A DNA stretch of 64,000 nt from NCBI GenBank assembly GCA_035578905.1, contig JAQJVL010002630.1, positions 1-64,000 of the forward strand, read 5' to 3'. This stretch comes from Stictocephala bisonia. Taxonomy: Eukaryota; Arthropoda; Insecta; Hemiptera; Membracidae. Both the position numbers and the translations under genes were made by a program. A model generated the notes under the pieces. It made no database searches. It was not told where the DNA came from and saw only the letters and a list, made by a program, of their open reading frames with translations. Shown here piece by piece: positions 51,869 to 63,070 of this stretch (position 1 is its first letter; every line of letters starts with the position of its first letter).

Positions 51869-52969
51869 CAAGGTTTGGCTAGAAAGAAACTGGATTAGTA
51901 TTGCCGTAGCCATAGAACGAATGCAATAAGGCTGAATATCGTACGGCTAATCACATGACTCCTTTTCACTGCTTGAGTTTAGTCTCTCTCCTGCACTCAA
52001 TCTGCCTGTAACGTCAGTTATAAGCATATAACCTTTTGTCTCTGCGTTGGAAAAATGGTGAGTGTCCAGAAAAAACATCGTGTAAACATTAAATATCTTT
52101 ACAAACTTGGAAAATCTGCAAGAGAAACCTTTAAATGTTACAAGTGCTTTAATGTCAAATTCCCTGTTTCTACATGGCAAAAAAATCATGATTTTTTAAT
52201 TAAATTAATATTTTTTTAATTTTAAATTAAACAAATTTTTTTTAATTACTTTTCAATTTTTTTAAATTAAATTTTAAATAAATAAATAGGCCAGTTCACA
52301 TGGGCCTACAGGCCTGCGTGTGAATTTAATTAAACGAGTGAAGTACCGAACGTTCGATCAGTGGAGATTCGAACCTTGGACCTTGCCTTCTGCAGCCTGA
52401 AGCCTTAGCCACTGAGCCACCACACCGGCAACGACAAAATCAAAATTCAAGGCCATGATGATTGGTTTTTTTTCAAATGCATTGTGCACATTGATTGGGT
52501 AGCAGAGGGGCAAACATTGAACCAAAATTACCACATTAGCGTTCTGACTACCCTACATGAGCGAGTACTGATAAAGCGGAATGATTTGTGGAAAAATAAG
52601 TCATGAAACCTCCACCAGGACAATGCCCCGGCTAACAGCGCTTTATTAGTAAAGACGTTTTTAGCAAACCACCCACAAAATCTCCGTGTTAGACCCACCA
52701 CCATACTCACCTGACTTGGCCCCCTGTGAAACTCAAGTCAACATTGAAAGGAACGAGATTTGAGAACGTTGAAGCAGTAAAAGAAAAAGCGACGGAAGTC
52801 AGGCTTACAGAAAATGATCTCCAGCAGTGCTACACCCAGTGGAAAACTCGCATGAAGCGGTGTAAAGAGCAAGAAGGGGAGTACATTGAAAGAGATAACA
52901 TCAAATTGTAAATATTTGTAAGTAAATTTTATTTTCATCTCAGTCTGGTTTTTTTCTAGCCATACCTCG
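51869..52969 (+). mobile_element. Decayed, internally deleted mariner
   Basis: TA at 51867-51868 and 52970-52971 flanks 1101 bp with inverted ends of about 25 bp (caaggtttggctagaaagaa against cgaggtatggctagaaaaaa). Transposase remnants lie in plus orientation. MVSVQKKHRVNIKYLYKLGK begins at 52054. After a gap holding a SINE comes QDNAPA (second catalytic D) near 52620, then YSPDLAPC in another frame. The open C-terminal piece KSTLKGTRFENVEAVKEKAT continues to 52911. Much of the middle, including the first catalytic site, is missing. It is a different lineage from the mariner at 0.6 kb. Confidence 0.88.
52275..52432 (-). mobile_element. tRNA-derived SINE nested in the mariner
   Basis: On the minus strand GTGGCTCAGTGGCTAAGG (A box) and AAGGTTCGAATCTCC (B box) are spaced as in a tRNA. 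A body and A/T-rich tail run to about 52200. The head differs from SINE families A and B, so it is a third SINE lineage. It lies inside the decayed mariner, in the region where its transposase is interrupted. Confidence 0.75.
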
Positions 52970-53435
52970 TAGTATGATCTACGTACAAAATACGACAAAT
53001 CTAGCGTATACAAAAGATTGATTTAAGACTTTTATGAGTTGTAGGAGTGAAACTTGGCTGTTCCACTGACCCAGGCTGAGACGACATGATACGTAAGAGA
53101 GTTAGCAGAGAAAAACAAAAACCAATGCTGCAATGTTACTGAATGAAAAAATAAGAAAAGATAGAGGGAGGCAAAAGCTACACAGGTTAAAAAAGAAAAA
53201 TTCTATCATTTATGATGTAGGGAAATTAAAAAAAAAACCAAGAACACTTGGGAAAGCAATAAAAAGAGTAAATCACTGGTGATCAAATAACCTACCTGTT
53301 TTCAAGTTCTGTTAATGTTTTAGAACAATGACTTTATACAGATGGCTAAAAACCTAACTTTCTACTTGCAAGCGCTTAAATGTACATTTAAAACCCAGTT
53401 CTTAAATTTATATTATGATTTAATAACCCTATGAT

Positions 53436-54482
53436 TAGTGATGTAAAATGCCTGGGCATTTATGTCCGGAAAAATGCCCAGGGAATATGTCTGGGCATTT
53501 AATTACTTTAAATCTAAATAGACCTCAACAATAGAGGAAAGTGTTACGACCATAATTATTAATACATTTTTAAATCTCAATATATATATATGCCTATATA
53601 TATTTAAAGGATTATATTATATTTATATTAAGCTTATCAAAAGAAAATATTTTGTGTCTTTAGTTGATTTATAGGAAATTTGAAAATTTTTGTTTACTAT
53701 TTGACACATAAGTTGGTTTTATATTTGGAAATTGGGAAAAGATATTTAGACATTCAGACTAAAAATAGGATTAATTATTATTATTTTTCTTACAAATGTT
53801 TTTGTTTTTTTTTTTTTTTAATAAACAATTTCAACTATTTGCTGAAAGAGAATAGTAAAATTAGGTTAATAAAATTATTTTCAGTACAAAATCTCTATTG
53901 CAAATATGTCATTGGGTAAAAGAACAAAATTGTTTAATGTTTTATCACAAAACAACCACTATTAGACAACAAATACTAAAACATTATTGAACAATGATTT
54001 GTAGTTTATATTTTATTAGTTTAGTTTATATTTTAGTTGTTCATACTTTTAGAAATAATTTCTATCCTACTAATGTAATTTATTATAAATTAGCCTTAGT
54101 CACATTTTAAGCATTTATATAGGGTGAAAATGTAAAGTAGTAAATAGAAAATAATTTAAGTTCCACAATATATTAAGGCACTCAATTAGATATGGGGTTT
54201 TAGCAATACTATACGGAAGTTTTAAGGACTATTTTAACAAGCTCAAGGTTTGTTCAAAAACTACACCTTTGATAATGGTCTTAAAGTAAGTTTTAGGATA
54301 TCAATAGTGGTCTTAAAGAAATGTATTGTCAGTAGGTACTTAAATAAATATTTACAAGCAGTTAAAGGAAAAAAAATACCTTTTTTCATAAATGCCCAAT
54401 TTTTGGGTGACTAAAATTGCGTTGGGCAAATGCCCATTTATAATGTCCTGCCCACTGGACAATTACCCGGCCCACGTCACTA
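53436..54482. mobile_element. Non-autonomous hAT element with 8-bp TSD
   Basis: CCTATGAT at 53428-53435 and 54483-54490 is an exact 8-bp direct repeat, the hAT signature. The element ends TAGTGATG and CGTCACTA are inverted repeats (7 of 8). Subterminal copies of gcctgggcatttatg and tgggcaaatgcccat flank the interior. The interior is very AT-rich with only chance frames, so it depends on a transposase elsewhere. Confidence 0.88.
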
Positions 54483-54490
54483 CCTATGAT

Positions 54491-55794
54491 TTTCTTACTC
54501 TTAAGAATAATTTTTTGTGTTCTAGAGATATATCTATTACAAACAAATATAAACAGTATATTATTATACTGATGAATCTTTATTAAACAAATCTTGGGTG
54601 TATTCCTAATGAGTATTTACAATGACAACAGAATAAAAGTGATATGATTAAAATGTGTTTTTATTATAACATTTCATTTCTATTGGGTACGTTTCTCTCC
54701 TGTCACGTCTGTAACAATTCCTTGTCACCTCAGTAACACAAGAAAATATATATTTACTATGCAGTGTTTTTTAGTTCAGAAAAAAATCTTTTAATGTTGA
54801 ATTTTTTCCAAACATATTTTGATTATTTTAACATTTCCTATATTTACTTTGCCATCAATGAACAGAATTTTTAGCAAATACAACAGGATCTACCATACAG
54901 TGTATAGTGGCATACTGACATAGAGGAATCCAAGTATAGAGTTAAAGCTAGATAGCCATTGTTATGTACTTGTCATCTCTAATAGTACATGTAGTAGTAC
55001 ACTACATCTACTTGTTCCATTACATGTAAATACAGATACGTAGATGTTTATTTATTTTCAAACACCTATAACATACATTTAAATTAAGTAAATATGTGAG
55101 GCGGAAAATGAAAAGGAACCTCTTGTAGTCAAAGCAAAATGTTAAGTATTCATGAAACTATCGATTTTGGTCAAAATTATCGATATTCGGTTTTTTATTG
55201 ATTATCTAACCTGGTTTATATAGAACAGGTCTGTATCGGTTATAAAGTCGAGTTGAAGCATTAAAACATCAAATAACATTTATTTAGATGTCAGTGTTTG
55301 GTCTGAGAAAAGGGATCTTTTGTCGTTATGGCAAAATAACATAGGCCCGACAAGAGGTCCTTTTTTCAAAAACACATTAGAAAATAAACATTACTTCAAA
55401 AACTAGCCTCCCCTGAGTTCTAGCTTTAGTTTAGAGAACTGCGGCAGATGTTGCTTAAATGCAGGACAGTTTCTTGTGTGTTTAAAACCATCGCGACAAC
55501 AGGTACCTTTTCTAAAGCAGTTTTGGCAGCATTTGTAACAGCTGTTTCACTACCAATCAGCTGTGACTGCATCACTTTTAGAATTGTACTCCAAGTAGAT
55601 CAACTTGCTGTTTTATTTGATATTGATAAGATTCCATTTAAAATAATTTAGACTACATAAAAGTAATAAAAATATCTTTAAAAGCAACTAATGTCCTACC
55701 TAAGAAAAGGTTCCTCTTGTCGTTATGGGAAATAACATGGGGCCGACAAGAGTTCCCTTATCAAATTTTTAGTTTTGTGTTACAATCTATATTT
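54491..55794. other. Upstream sequence with a recurrent 15-bp motif
   Basis: AT-rich and non-coding. Variants of gggacctcttgtcg occur in both orientations at about 55117, 55310, 55356, 55700 and 55750, and again at 57602. Two pairs form hairpins around gttatggcaaaataac-like centres. See the findings. Confidence 0.45.
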
Positions 55795-56312
55795 TTAAAA
55801 GAGGATGTTTGTATATATATATATATATATATATGTTTGAAGTTTATGCGCTGCCAAACCATCCCACCGATCGCCATGAAACTTTAGTATGTTGTCCTGT
55901 ATACTCCTGAGATGGTTTCTGTGAAGTTTGATGCAGATCCGTCCACAGGGTCCCGCCCCACGGGCTCCTAAAGATCCCATGTTATTCAAATGGAGAATCT
56001 GAATTGTTTACAAAAAACATATGACTGTGTGGTTTAATGTAGTTTCACATGCCATAAGCAGATTGAAGTTCTCACAACAACAGTACTGTATATGTTTTGA
56101 TTTATTGTAGTTCTACATTTCACCTTGAGAGTGTAGCACACACTACAAAAAACCTTTACATTTATACACCAAATAAGAAGACCAAAAATATTGTTTACCC
56201 TCTTGCACTCATTTAATAAATAATGGTTTTTTTCTATAATTCTTTTTATTGCTTTATTTTGGTATGTCAATGAAAAATGAAAGGCGAGACAACGTCCGCC
56301 GGGTTCAGCTAG
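55795..56312 (+). mobile_element. Possible Helitron-like 3' end
   Basis: The segment ends cgccgggttcagctag followed by T, matching the GC-rich hairpin and CTAG-T terminus common to animal Helitrons. The upstream half (ccatcccaccgatcgccatg and following) is less AT-rich and repeat-like. The left boundary is set loosely at the (TA)n tract at 55815-55833. No rep/helicase protein is encoded here. Confidence 0.4.
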
Positions 56313-56583
56313 TACTTTATAAAAATGAAATTTTAATGAATTCTGCTGGTGTTTTAAACAATTACAACTGTTATTATGAAAAAAGGAAATGTTTAACTTT
56401 GTTTTGATGTCTGATATATTTCTTAAATATGAAAAATGTAGATTCTATATGAGTTTAAAGTTTTTAAACTGGTTTTTCTCAAAATGCCGCTTACAATTTG
56501 TGAAATTATAAAATTTATTACTTAAAGGAAATCATAGACGTGAAATTTACACCAATTTGTTCATAATTGTATGCTTAATTTAA

Positions 56584-57565
56584 GGGGGTTCGGAAGGTTG
56601 AAAATGGTCAAAATATGGATTTCCCATTTTTTTTCTTTTATTATAGTACATACTGTCCTGAACGTTTTGTCGAAAGTTTGAAATAAATCGGACGAACAGA
56701 ACATGTTTTATTAATTATTTTGTTAGTACATGTCATGCGCTCAGACGCGAGATTTCGGTGCTGCGTTATATACCTTTTTGTATATAACGCACCCTACCCT
56801 ACCCACCCACCCGTACAGGCATGGTGTTACTGACCCACCCACCCACCCGTACAGGCATGGTGTTACTGACCTACCCGCCCACCCGTACAGGCATGGCTTT
56901 ACTGACCCACCCACCCACCCGTACAGGCATGGTGTTACTAACCCACCCGCCCACCCATACAGGCATGGTGTTACTAACCCACCCGCCCACCCATACAGGC
57001 ATGGTGTTACGCATATATATACAATGCGGAGATATACAAAAAGGCCAGAGAATCAAGAAATGCCGCCAAGAGGAAGCTGGAGGAACTTTACGAAGAAGAG
57101 GAAGACCCAAATAATCCATCTTATGGTCATTACTAGGACAAAAAGTAAACCTGATTACATAGCCTGATTCACTAACTGCCTAGTTTCATTGCGATTCCCC
57201 GAAAGTTGGATTTTTTTATGCTTATGTACCTTTTTCTCAGGAACTAAAAGGGCTAGAAGGCTGAAATTTTTACCACATGTTATACTTGTATAGATATACA
57301 AGTGTATATCTCTATACAAGTATAAATTATAACTCAGGAAAAAAATGTTATCCTAAAATTTTCAAAGAAAAAAATTACATAATTTTCAAAAAATTATTTT
57401 GGCTAAAGTTATTATTATTTTGGTTTCAAAAGTTATACACATCTATAAATATGTGTCATAAAAACAGGGTAAAAAAATTAGGTCAATACAATTAATGGTT
57501 CTTGAGAAAAAGGTACATAAAGTAGGCTAAATTAACATGTGTTAGATACAACCTTCCGAACCCCC
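56584..57565. mobile_element. TTAA-flanked MITE carrying the minisatellite
   Basis: TTAA at 56580-56583 and 57566-57569 flanks 982 bp with perfect 17-bp inverted ends, gggggttcggaaggttg. A TTAA duplication suggests piggyBac-type mobilisation, though the ends differ from both piggyBac copies in this window. The interior has the six-unit 36-bp array, an inverted stretch around tacttgtatagatatacaag and no transposase. Confidence 0.88.
56799..57010 (+). repeat. 36-bp minisatellite, six units, inside the MITE
   Basis: Units begin at 56813, 56849, 56885, 56921, 56957 and 56993 (exact 36-bp spacing at the gtacaggc/atacaggc position). The core cccacccgcccacccataca is identical over 20 bp to the standard unit of the 44-kb arrays. 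The remaining 16 bp (ggcatggtgttactra) differ. The minus strand carries GGGTGGGTGGGTGGG or GGGTGGGCGGGTGGG. Open frames across it are by-products. Confidence 0.95.
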
Positions 57566-57569
57566 TTAA

Positions 57570-58397
57570 AAATACCAACAGCTCAAAATCGATATTTGCC
57601 AACAAGAGGTCCCTTTTTCTCACTTTCTGCATCACATATGTTAAATTCTTAATCGTCCGTTTCCCCTTTCATTAGTGGTTGCGTTAGACAATCGAGTTTG
57701 CCTGCCTCCAACCAAGCAGCTCCTATATTGGAAGGCCAGAAAACATAGGACGTGTTTTTCCATTGCGTCTTTAACAGTACTTGTAAGTGAAATTGTTGCT
57801 ATACTATTAGTCTCAAGTTGTAAACAACTACAAATAAATAATGCACAAATAATGATATATTTGCTACATGCAAGACAATTGTCTGATTTTCTTATATTTA
57901 ATGTGAAGCTGTGTAACTCTCACGTCAGTTACAAAAGAATAGCTGTCCCATGCTTATAGCCCCCCTATCTATCATTCCTCAATCAACTAATAGCAAATCT
58001 CGCTCATTTAATTGGTCAGCTTAAAATAAAATTTAAAAAATTTAAATAGATTAACTCATATATAATAGTTTTGACAGTCATGCTTGTTTTGTACAATTTT
58101 AGCTAATAAGTTTTTGGAATAAACATTATTCGTTCAAAGAACAAACAATGTATTACATAGTAATTTATTTCCTATTAGAGATACATATGAAATTAAACCT
58201 TATAGATAAAAAACGTAAACCATGTACAATCCAATTTCTGGTTAGCAAAAAGTTTTGTGATTGAGCCTAATTTTAATGATATGGAACTATGAGAAAGTCA
58301 CGAGTCTAAGTTGTACAAATTTAATTCCAGTCTATAAAACTCTCATCGGATTTGAAATTCAATCAAGTGTTTCACATTATACCTTAATAGTGTAACA
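57570..58397. other. Upstream sequence, nothing recognised
   Basis: AT-rich, with a 94-residue plus-strand frame at 57675-57959 of mixed composition and no recognisable motif. Confidence 0.4.
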
Positions 58398-58563
58398 TGG
58401 GTCAAGAATTGGCTATATTTTCACAAGAGATTAAGAGAGACCAGGTGCAAAAGGATCTTCAATGCATGGGTGCATCCCCTGCCTTAGAAGAAGACCGGCA
58501 GCAGTGGAGGCATCTTGTTGGCGAGGCCAAAAACCTTCTTAGGTTTCAGTGGCCAAAGAGATA
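58398..58563 (+). pseudogene. LINE reverse-transcriptase C-terminal fragment
   Basis: One frame reads DQVQKDLQCMGASPALEEDR, then QQWRHLVGEAKNLL, to a stop. The pattern of a weakly conserved strand followed by a D-R-x-x-WR-x-LV segment is typical of the extreme C-terminus of RTE/R-type LINE proteins. No RT core precedes it, so it is a 5'-truncated copy. Confidence 0.45.
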
Positions 58564-59079
58564 AGGTAGATATTTACAACTTTATATGTTTTTGTTTTGC
58601 TCAACACGAATATTTTTTTAAATTATGCTTGATGGGTATCGTCAATTGTCCTAAACTATGTAACTTTGTTTGTGGACTAAGTAAAAAATGCAACTGGTGT
58701 CGACAAAAAAGAATTCTTGCCTATGCAATTATTTCTCGAGATAAAATACAAAAACCACTTTCGAACCGAAACGCAATTGGCGGCAACTAAACAATCATTA
58801 TAATAACCAATAGGTTCAACCACACAACTCAAATCCACGTAACTTATATATTAACCAGAGGGACGGCCTGCAGAAGCAATTTAACACAAATCTCAATTTA
58901 TGTGAAAAATTTGTAAAGTTTGGTTATGTTAGGTTTTTCAACAGAGTTTTACGGTCAAATATAAGAGTAAGAAAATGTCATTTAAAAATTGTTGTTCAAA
59001 ACTTTGGACAAATTCGTGTTCAGTATATATAAAAATACAGGTATTGTAATTATGCACTTTCTAGACGCCTTCAAAAATT

Positions 59080-59230
59080 TAATTTCTTGTTGAAAAAGCG
59101 GTGAAATATGAGTATATAATTCTTGAGGAGGTTGATTTTAGCCGTGGAAAACTCGTTTTTTACCGAAAAATCTAAAAACTAGCTTTATATGTGATAGTGA
59201 TAAAAACAACTTTTTTAAACAATTTGAATT
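59080..59230 (+). repeat. Dispersed repeat R, part (copy 2a)
   Basis: aaaagcggtgaaatatgagt and gtggaaaactcgttttttac match 62455-62560 with scattered differences. The two copies continue apart for about 100 bp. Confidence 0.6.
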
Positions 59231-60589
59231 TTTCAACAATTTTCTTCAACATTTTACTTACTGTAAACCGTACAACTTTTGAAGTTTACACTCTTATAGT
59301 TTTGTAACCAAACATTTTAGAATTAATATGTTTAGATGGTTATTGCAGTCTTAGGTAATACTTTGTATTTACAGAAAATTATATTTTACAATGGTCATAA
59401 ATTATAAACAAAATTTTTTTTGGCGGTTCAAGTAACCCCTGCAATCGGGGTCACTTGATACCAGCCTATTTGATTGCATGTTATTTAAATCTAACTTATT
59501 ATTGGCCTGATTTAAAAGGTGACTTGAAACCAGTTTTTTCCTGAATCTTTTTATGTCTTTTACATAATTTTACTATGAATATTAAAGAAGTTATGTATTA
59601 TAACTTAAACTGAAACATAGTTGTTGTCGTGGAAACTGAAAAAAATTCTATAAAATATCAAACAAAAAGCAATGTTACTAACCTTAATACAAACTAGGAG
59701 ACTTGTATTTTCATAGAAAAAAAATCAATCATATTTTGATATATTTTTTTTTTTCTTCAAACAATTACTTGAATTACTGTAAATAATTTATGTATGTAAA
59801 AACGCTTCATTTGTTCAAGAAGTGAGGCAAACTGTTCAATAAATAAATTAAGTTCAATTTTTCAATTATTTATATAAAATAATAACTATATACACTATTT
59901 ACACTTATTAACATAGTTACTGATTGGATTTTTCATTCAGCCTCCATTTATGCACTTCTGGAACATTGAACGTTCCTCGAGCATTTATTGGTAAGGGACG
60001 CTTTATATGTTCTTTTATATCACACTCATTATACCAAAAGACATCAGAGTTATTTAGCCACTTGAAGTTGTTGGGGTCGCTCATACACATAGCAGTAATT
60101 TTATACTCCTCCCCAGAAATATCTTGGTATTTTGAAATCAAGTCACCCCAAAATTGTGAAAAATATGTTGGGTTTTGATAAAATTATTCTTATGTCTATC
60201 CTATCACAAATAGAAAGGAGTCAAAGAATGATTTGTTAATTGTCTAATTTCCAAGAGTCATTTATCTTGAAAAAAATAAATAATTTTATTAGTGTAACAA
60301 TTTTTCCACAATTTTTTTAGGTTTTACATAAATATATATTTTTTAATTTTAATTTTTACTTCTATGAAATAAAGCAGTATTTCGTTTTGTAGCTTAAGTT
60401 TCAGGCTTCAAAATAAGTCTAAGGTTGTTAAATTTTAATAATGACAGTGAGAAAAATAAGTTTAAAACTTTTAGCTTTTGGTTTCAAATCACCCCACAGG
60501 CCTTAAGACACCCCCTGTTTACAGTGTTTTTTAATGCTATTAAAATTAATTGTTGGCCCGAAACAACACTTTTTATGGTACCTAACCTA
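59231..60589. other. Upstream sequence, nothing recognised
   Basis: Very AT-rich. Short frames of 74-136 residues at 59917-60178 and 60425-60835 have no family signature. I found no alpha-adaptin sequence here. Confidence 0.4.
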
Positions 60590-60720
60590 ACTTATCCAAT
60601 TTTCAATATTCTAAAAAAAATCATAATATGCATTAAATTTGGGAGCCTGGCCTCTGTGACGGCATGCTGTCCGTCACACTTTAAACATGTAAACTGTGAC
60701 CAGAAAAGTAGAAAAATTTT
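60590..60720 (+). repeat. Dispersed repeat R, part (copy 2b) with hairpin
   Basis: ctgtgacggcatgctgtccgtcac forms a short hairpin (gtgacggc/gtccgtcac). The corresponding hairpin at 62780-62801 reads gtgacggcctactggccgtcac. The upstream stretches (aacctaacttatccaatttt) also match. Confidence 0.6.
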
Positions 60721-60774
60721 AGAAATTTTAAATATTAGTAATAAGAAATCTATATATATTCTTACATATAAGAC

Positions 60775-61190
60775 GCAGACACAACTTTGCGCGTATTTTA
60801 AGGCGAATATGAATGATTATATGAGTGTAGGATGAATTTGCATGAGTGTAGTCTGGTTACTAACTAAGATCGACTGTTCCTCAGATACAGCCATTTATAA
60901 ATAGCCTAATAGCCAGGGCAACCAAGGGACCAACAGCTTAATGTAGAATCCGATCCATATAGTTTTGATTTGATTTTCAGCTAATTGACAAGTCTGATAC
61001 TCAGTTATTTCCCCTACAAAACATCCAGACACTGATTACCACCCAACGTGGACATCCCAGATTTCTATAGTAGTGTCCACGTCAATAGCAACCATTGAGC
61101 GGACAACATGCTGGTATTAAGAGGACCGAGCATACAACCTAAAACCTACAATCTCCACAACACTTAGACCCCAAATAGCTGGGTTGAAAA
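60775..61190 (-). mobile_element. SINE family B, near full length
   Basis: Reverse complement of the 17218-17640 copy in block order: agctatttggggtctaagtg, ttgtggagattgtagg, a middle block near tgacgtggacactac, and tail tagttagtaaccagactaca to cattcatattcgcc. The tail resembles the SINE A tail, suggesting the same LINE partner. Confidence 0.65.
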
Positions 61191-62454
61191 AAAAATCATT
61201 TACCACTCATCACTATTTCTTCATACTATGCGTCCAATTGACTTAAAATTTTGAACATAGGTTTATCTTGGCTCCTAGAGGCTCACTAGGAAAGAATTTC
61301 CCTTTCCAGCCTCTGGACTCCATCCCACTGGCCTTTCTTATGGAGCTATATTAATTTATTTATTTGATAAACAACTGTTAAATAAAAACGAATTTAATAT
61401 AATTAATTATGGTAGGCTAAACTTTTAAAATAGAAAATAATTGAGTACAGTACTGACTGAACAATTAGTCTGAGCACACGGCTAATAACAGCCGGACATA
61501 GATAAGGAGTGAAGAGGGGACTCTTTTGTAAAAACATTAGCCTACAAAAATGGTTGTAATCTTGAAGAAGTGTTAAATATCTATTACTACTATCAGCTGA
61601 TGTGTATTACAGTAATATTTGTTAATTTCAGATGGAGTTGTTATTGGTATTCTTCGTTTTGTTTTAAATTTTTTATGTTGCCTGATGATGCCAGCTTTGC
61701 TGACGGACGAAAGGCCTGGTAAAGTGTTTTTTATTGGTGATTTTATAAAAATTTAAAACAAAACAGTAATATTTGTTATTAATATGGCTAGTAGTGTAAA
61801 CTGCATCAAAATAGTTGGATGACATTTTAGGCGGTGTTTCCATATCATTTCTGAGAATCACCAAACCACATGTTTCATCTATGACAAGTTTGCGTATGTT
61901 CAATACTGTCAATTCATATGGACAAAACCAGCTGGTTTGTTTATTCTATTAAATACTGGTGACTAAATTCACTAATTACATAGAAGCATTCAGCTGAATA
62001 TTTAAGCACGTTATTTACCACTTATCAGCTGAAATTATAATTATGGGAATTAGAACAGTATTTTTGTGTTTATTTTTGCAATTTCGCCAATTTCAAGTCA
62101 TTGGAGATGTGCATGATACCTACCGTCTTTTTTTCTATGTACCGTGGTTTGTAATAACAAATGATAGTGTTTGTTTACTGCAACAGATGTTTAGACATCA
62201 ATATTTTCAACGAATTTATATTTGACAACATTGCTGGGCGAGAAGTGAGGAGGGGGGGCTTCACATGCCACAGCTGTCATTGGACTATTTTGGTGCAGTT
62301 TACACTAGTAACAATGCCGTGTGTACAGAGTAATTGTTCAATTAGGACTGTAAATTAATTATACATAACATCAGCTGTTCTAAATTGGAAATTAGAATAA
62401 ATAATTGGGTAGTTATGCTTTTTCTTGCCACCTCTGAAAATACGATTTCATGTT
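61191..62454. other. Upstream sequence, nothing firm
   Basis: AT-rich. ccagctttgctgacggacga followed by aaaggcctggtaaagtg (61690-61727) is less AT-rich and could be a transposon end, but no partner was found. Confidence 0.35.
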
Positions 62455-63070
62455 TAAAAAGTGGTGAAAAATGAGTTTATATCTCTTAAGAAGTTTGATT
62501 TCAACCGCGGAAAACTCGTTTTTTATCGAAAACTAATTTTTTATCTGATAAAGAAAAAACCAACTTTTTTTTAAATCATTATTTTTCTACAACTTTTTTT
62601 TCATTTCTCGTGTTTTTTTATGCTGAACACAAATATATAACTACTGGTTTTGTAATAAAATTATTTTTTCAGCTCAAAACTGCATTTTTACTGACATAAC
62701 CAAACATAACATAACTTATCCTTATTGTCTATTTTCTCAACAAAAATTTGTAATTTACGTTAAATTCAAGTGTTTAGACTCCGTGACGGCCTACTGGCCG
62801 TCACCGCGGCGAGAATAAAGGTGAATTTAGTTTTTGTGATTAATGGTTGTTGTATATAATGATCGCATAATGGCCGCTAATCGCGATTCGCAGCGATAGT
62901 AGTTTTTCCGTTATATCTCGAGAAATATTTGTAATAGACCAAAATAGTTTTCAAATTTGTATTCAGCGCAAAAAAAACATGAAAATAAAAAAAGATGATT
63001 AAAATACCATTTAAATAAAGGGAAATTGACAAAAATACTAAAAGTTGTGACATTGTTTCTTTCTAATTTT
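62455..63070 (+). repeat. Dispersed repeat R, longest copy
   Basis: This copy links the blocks seen separately elsewhere: tggaaaactcg near 62510 (as at 59155), the gtgacggcc hairpin at 62780 (as at 60660) and atctcgagaaata with following sequence near 62915 (as at 11210). It therefore defines a repeat of at least 0.6 kb without coding capacity. Confidence 0.65.

Noticed and set aside
56730..57167. 145-residue Pro/His/Thr-rich frame
   Set aside because: It crosses the six-unit 36-bp minisatellite in the MITE. Same artefact as at 44 kb.
57675..57959. 94-residue plus-strand frame
   Set aside because: No recognisable motif, no splice context and no neighbouring exon. Length is within chance expectation.
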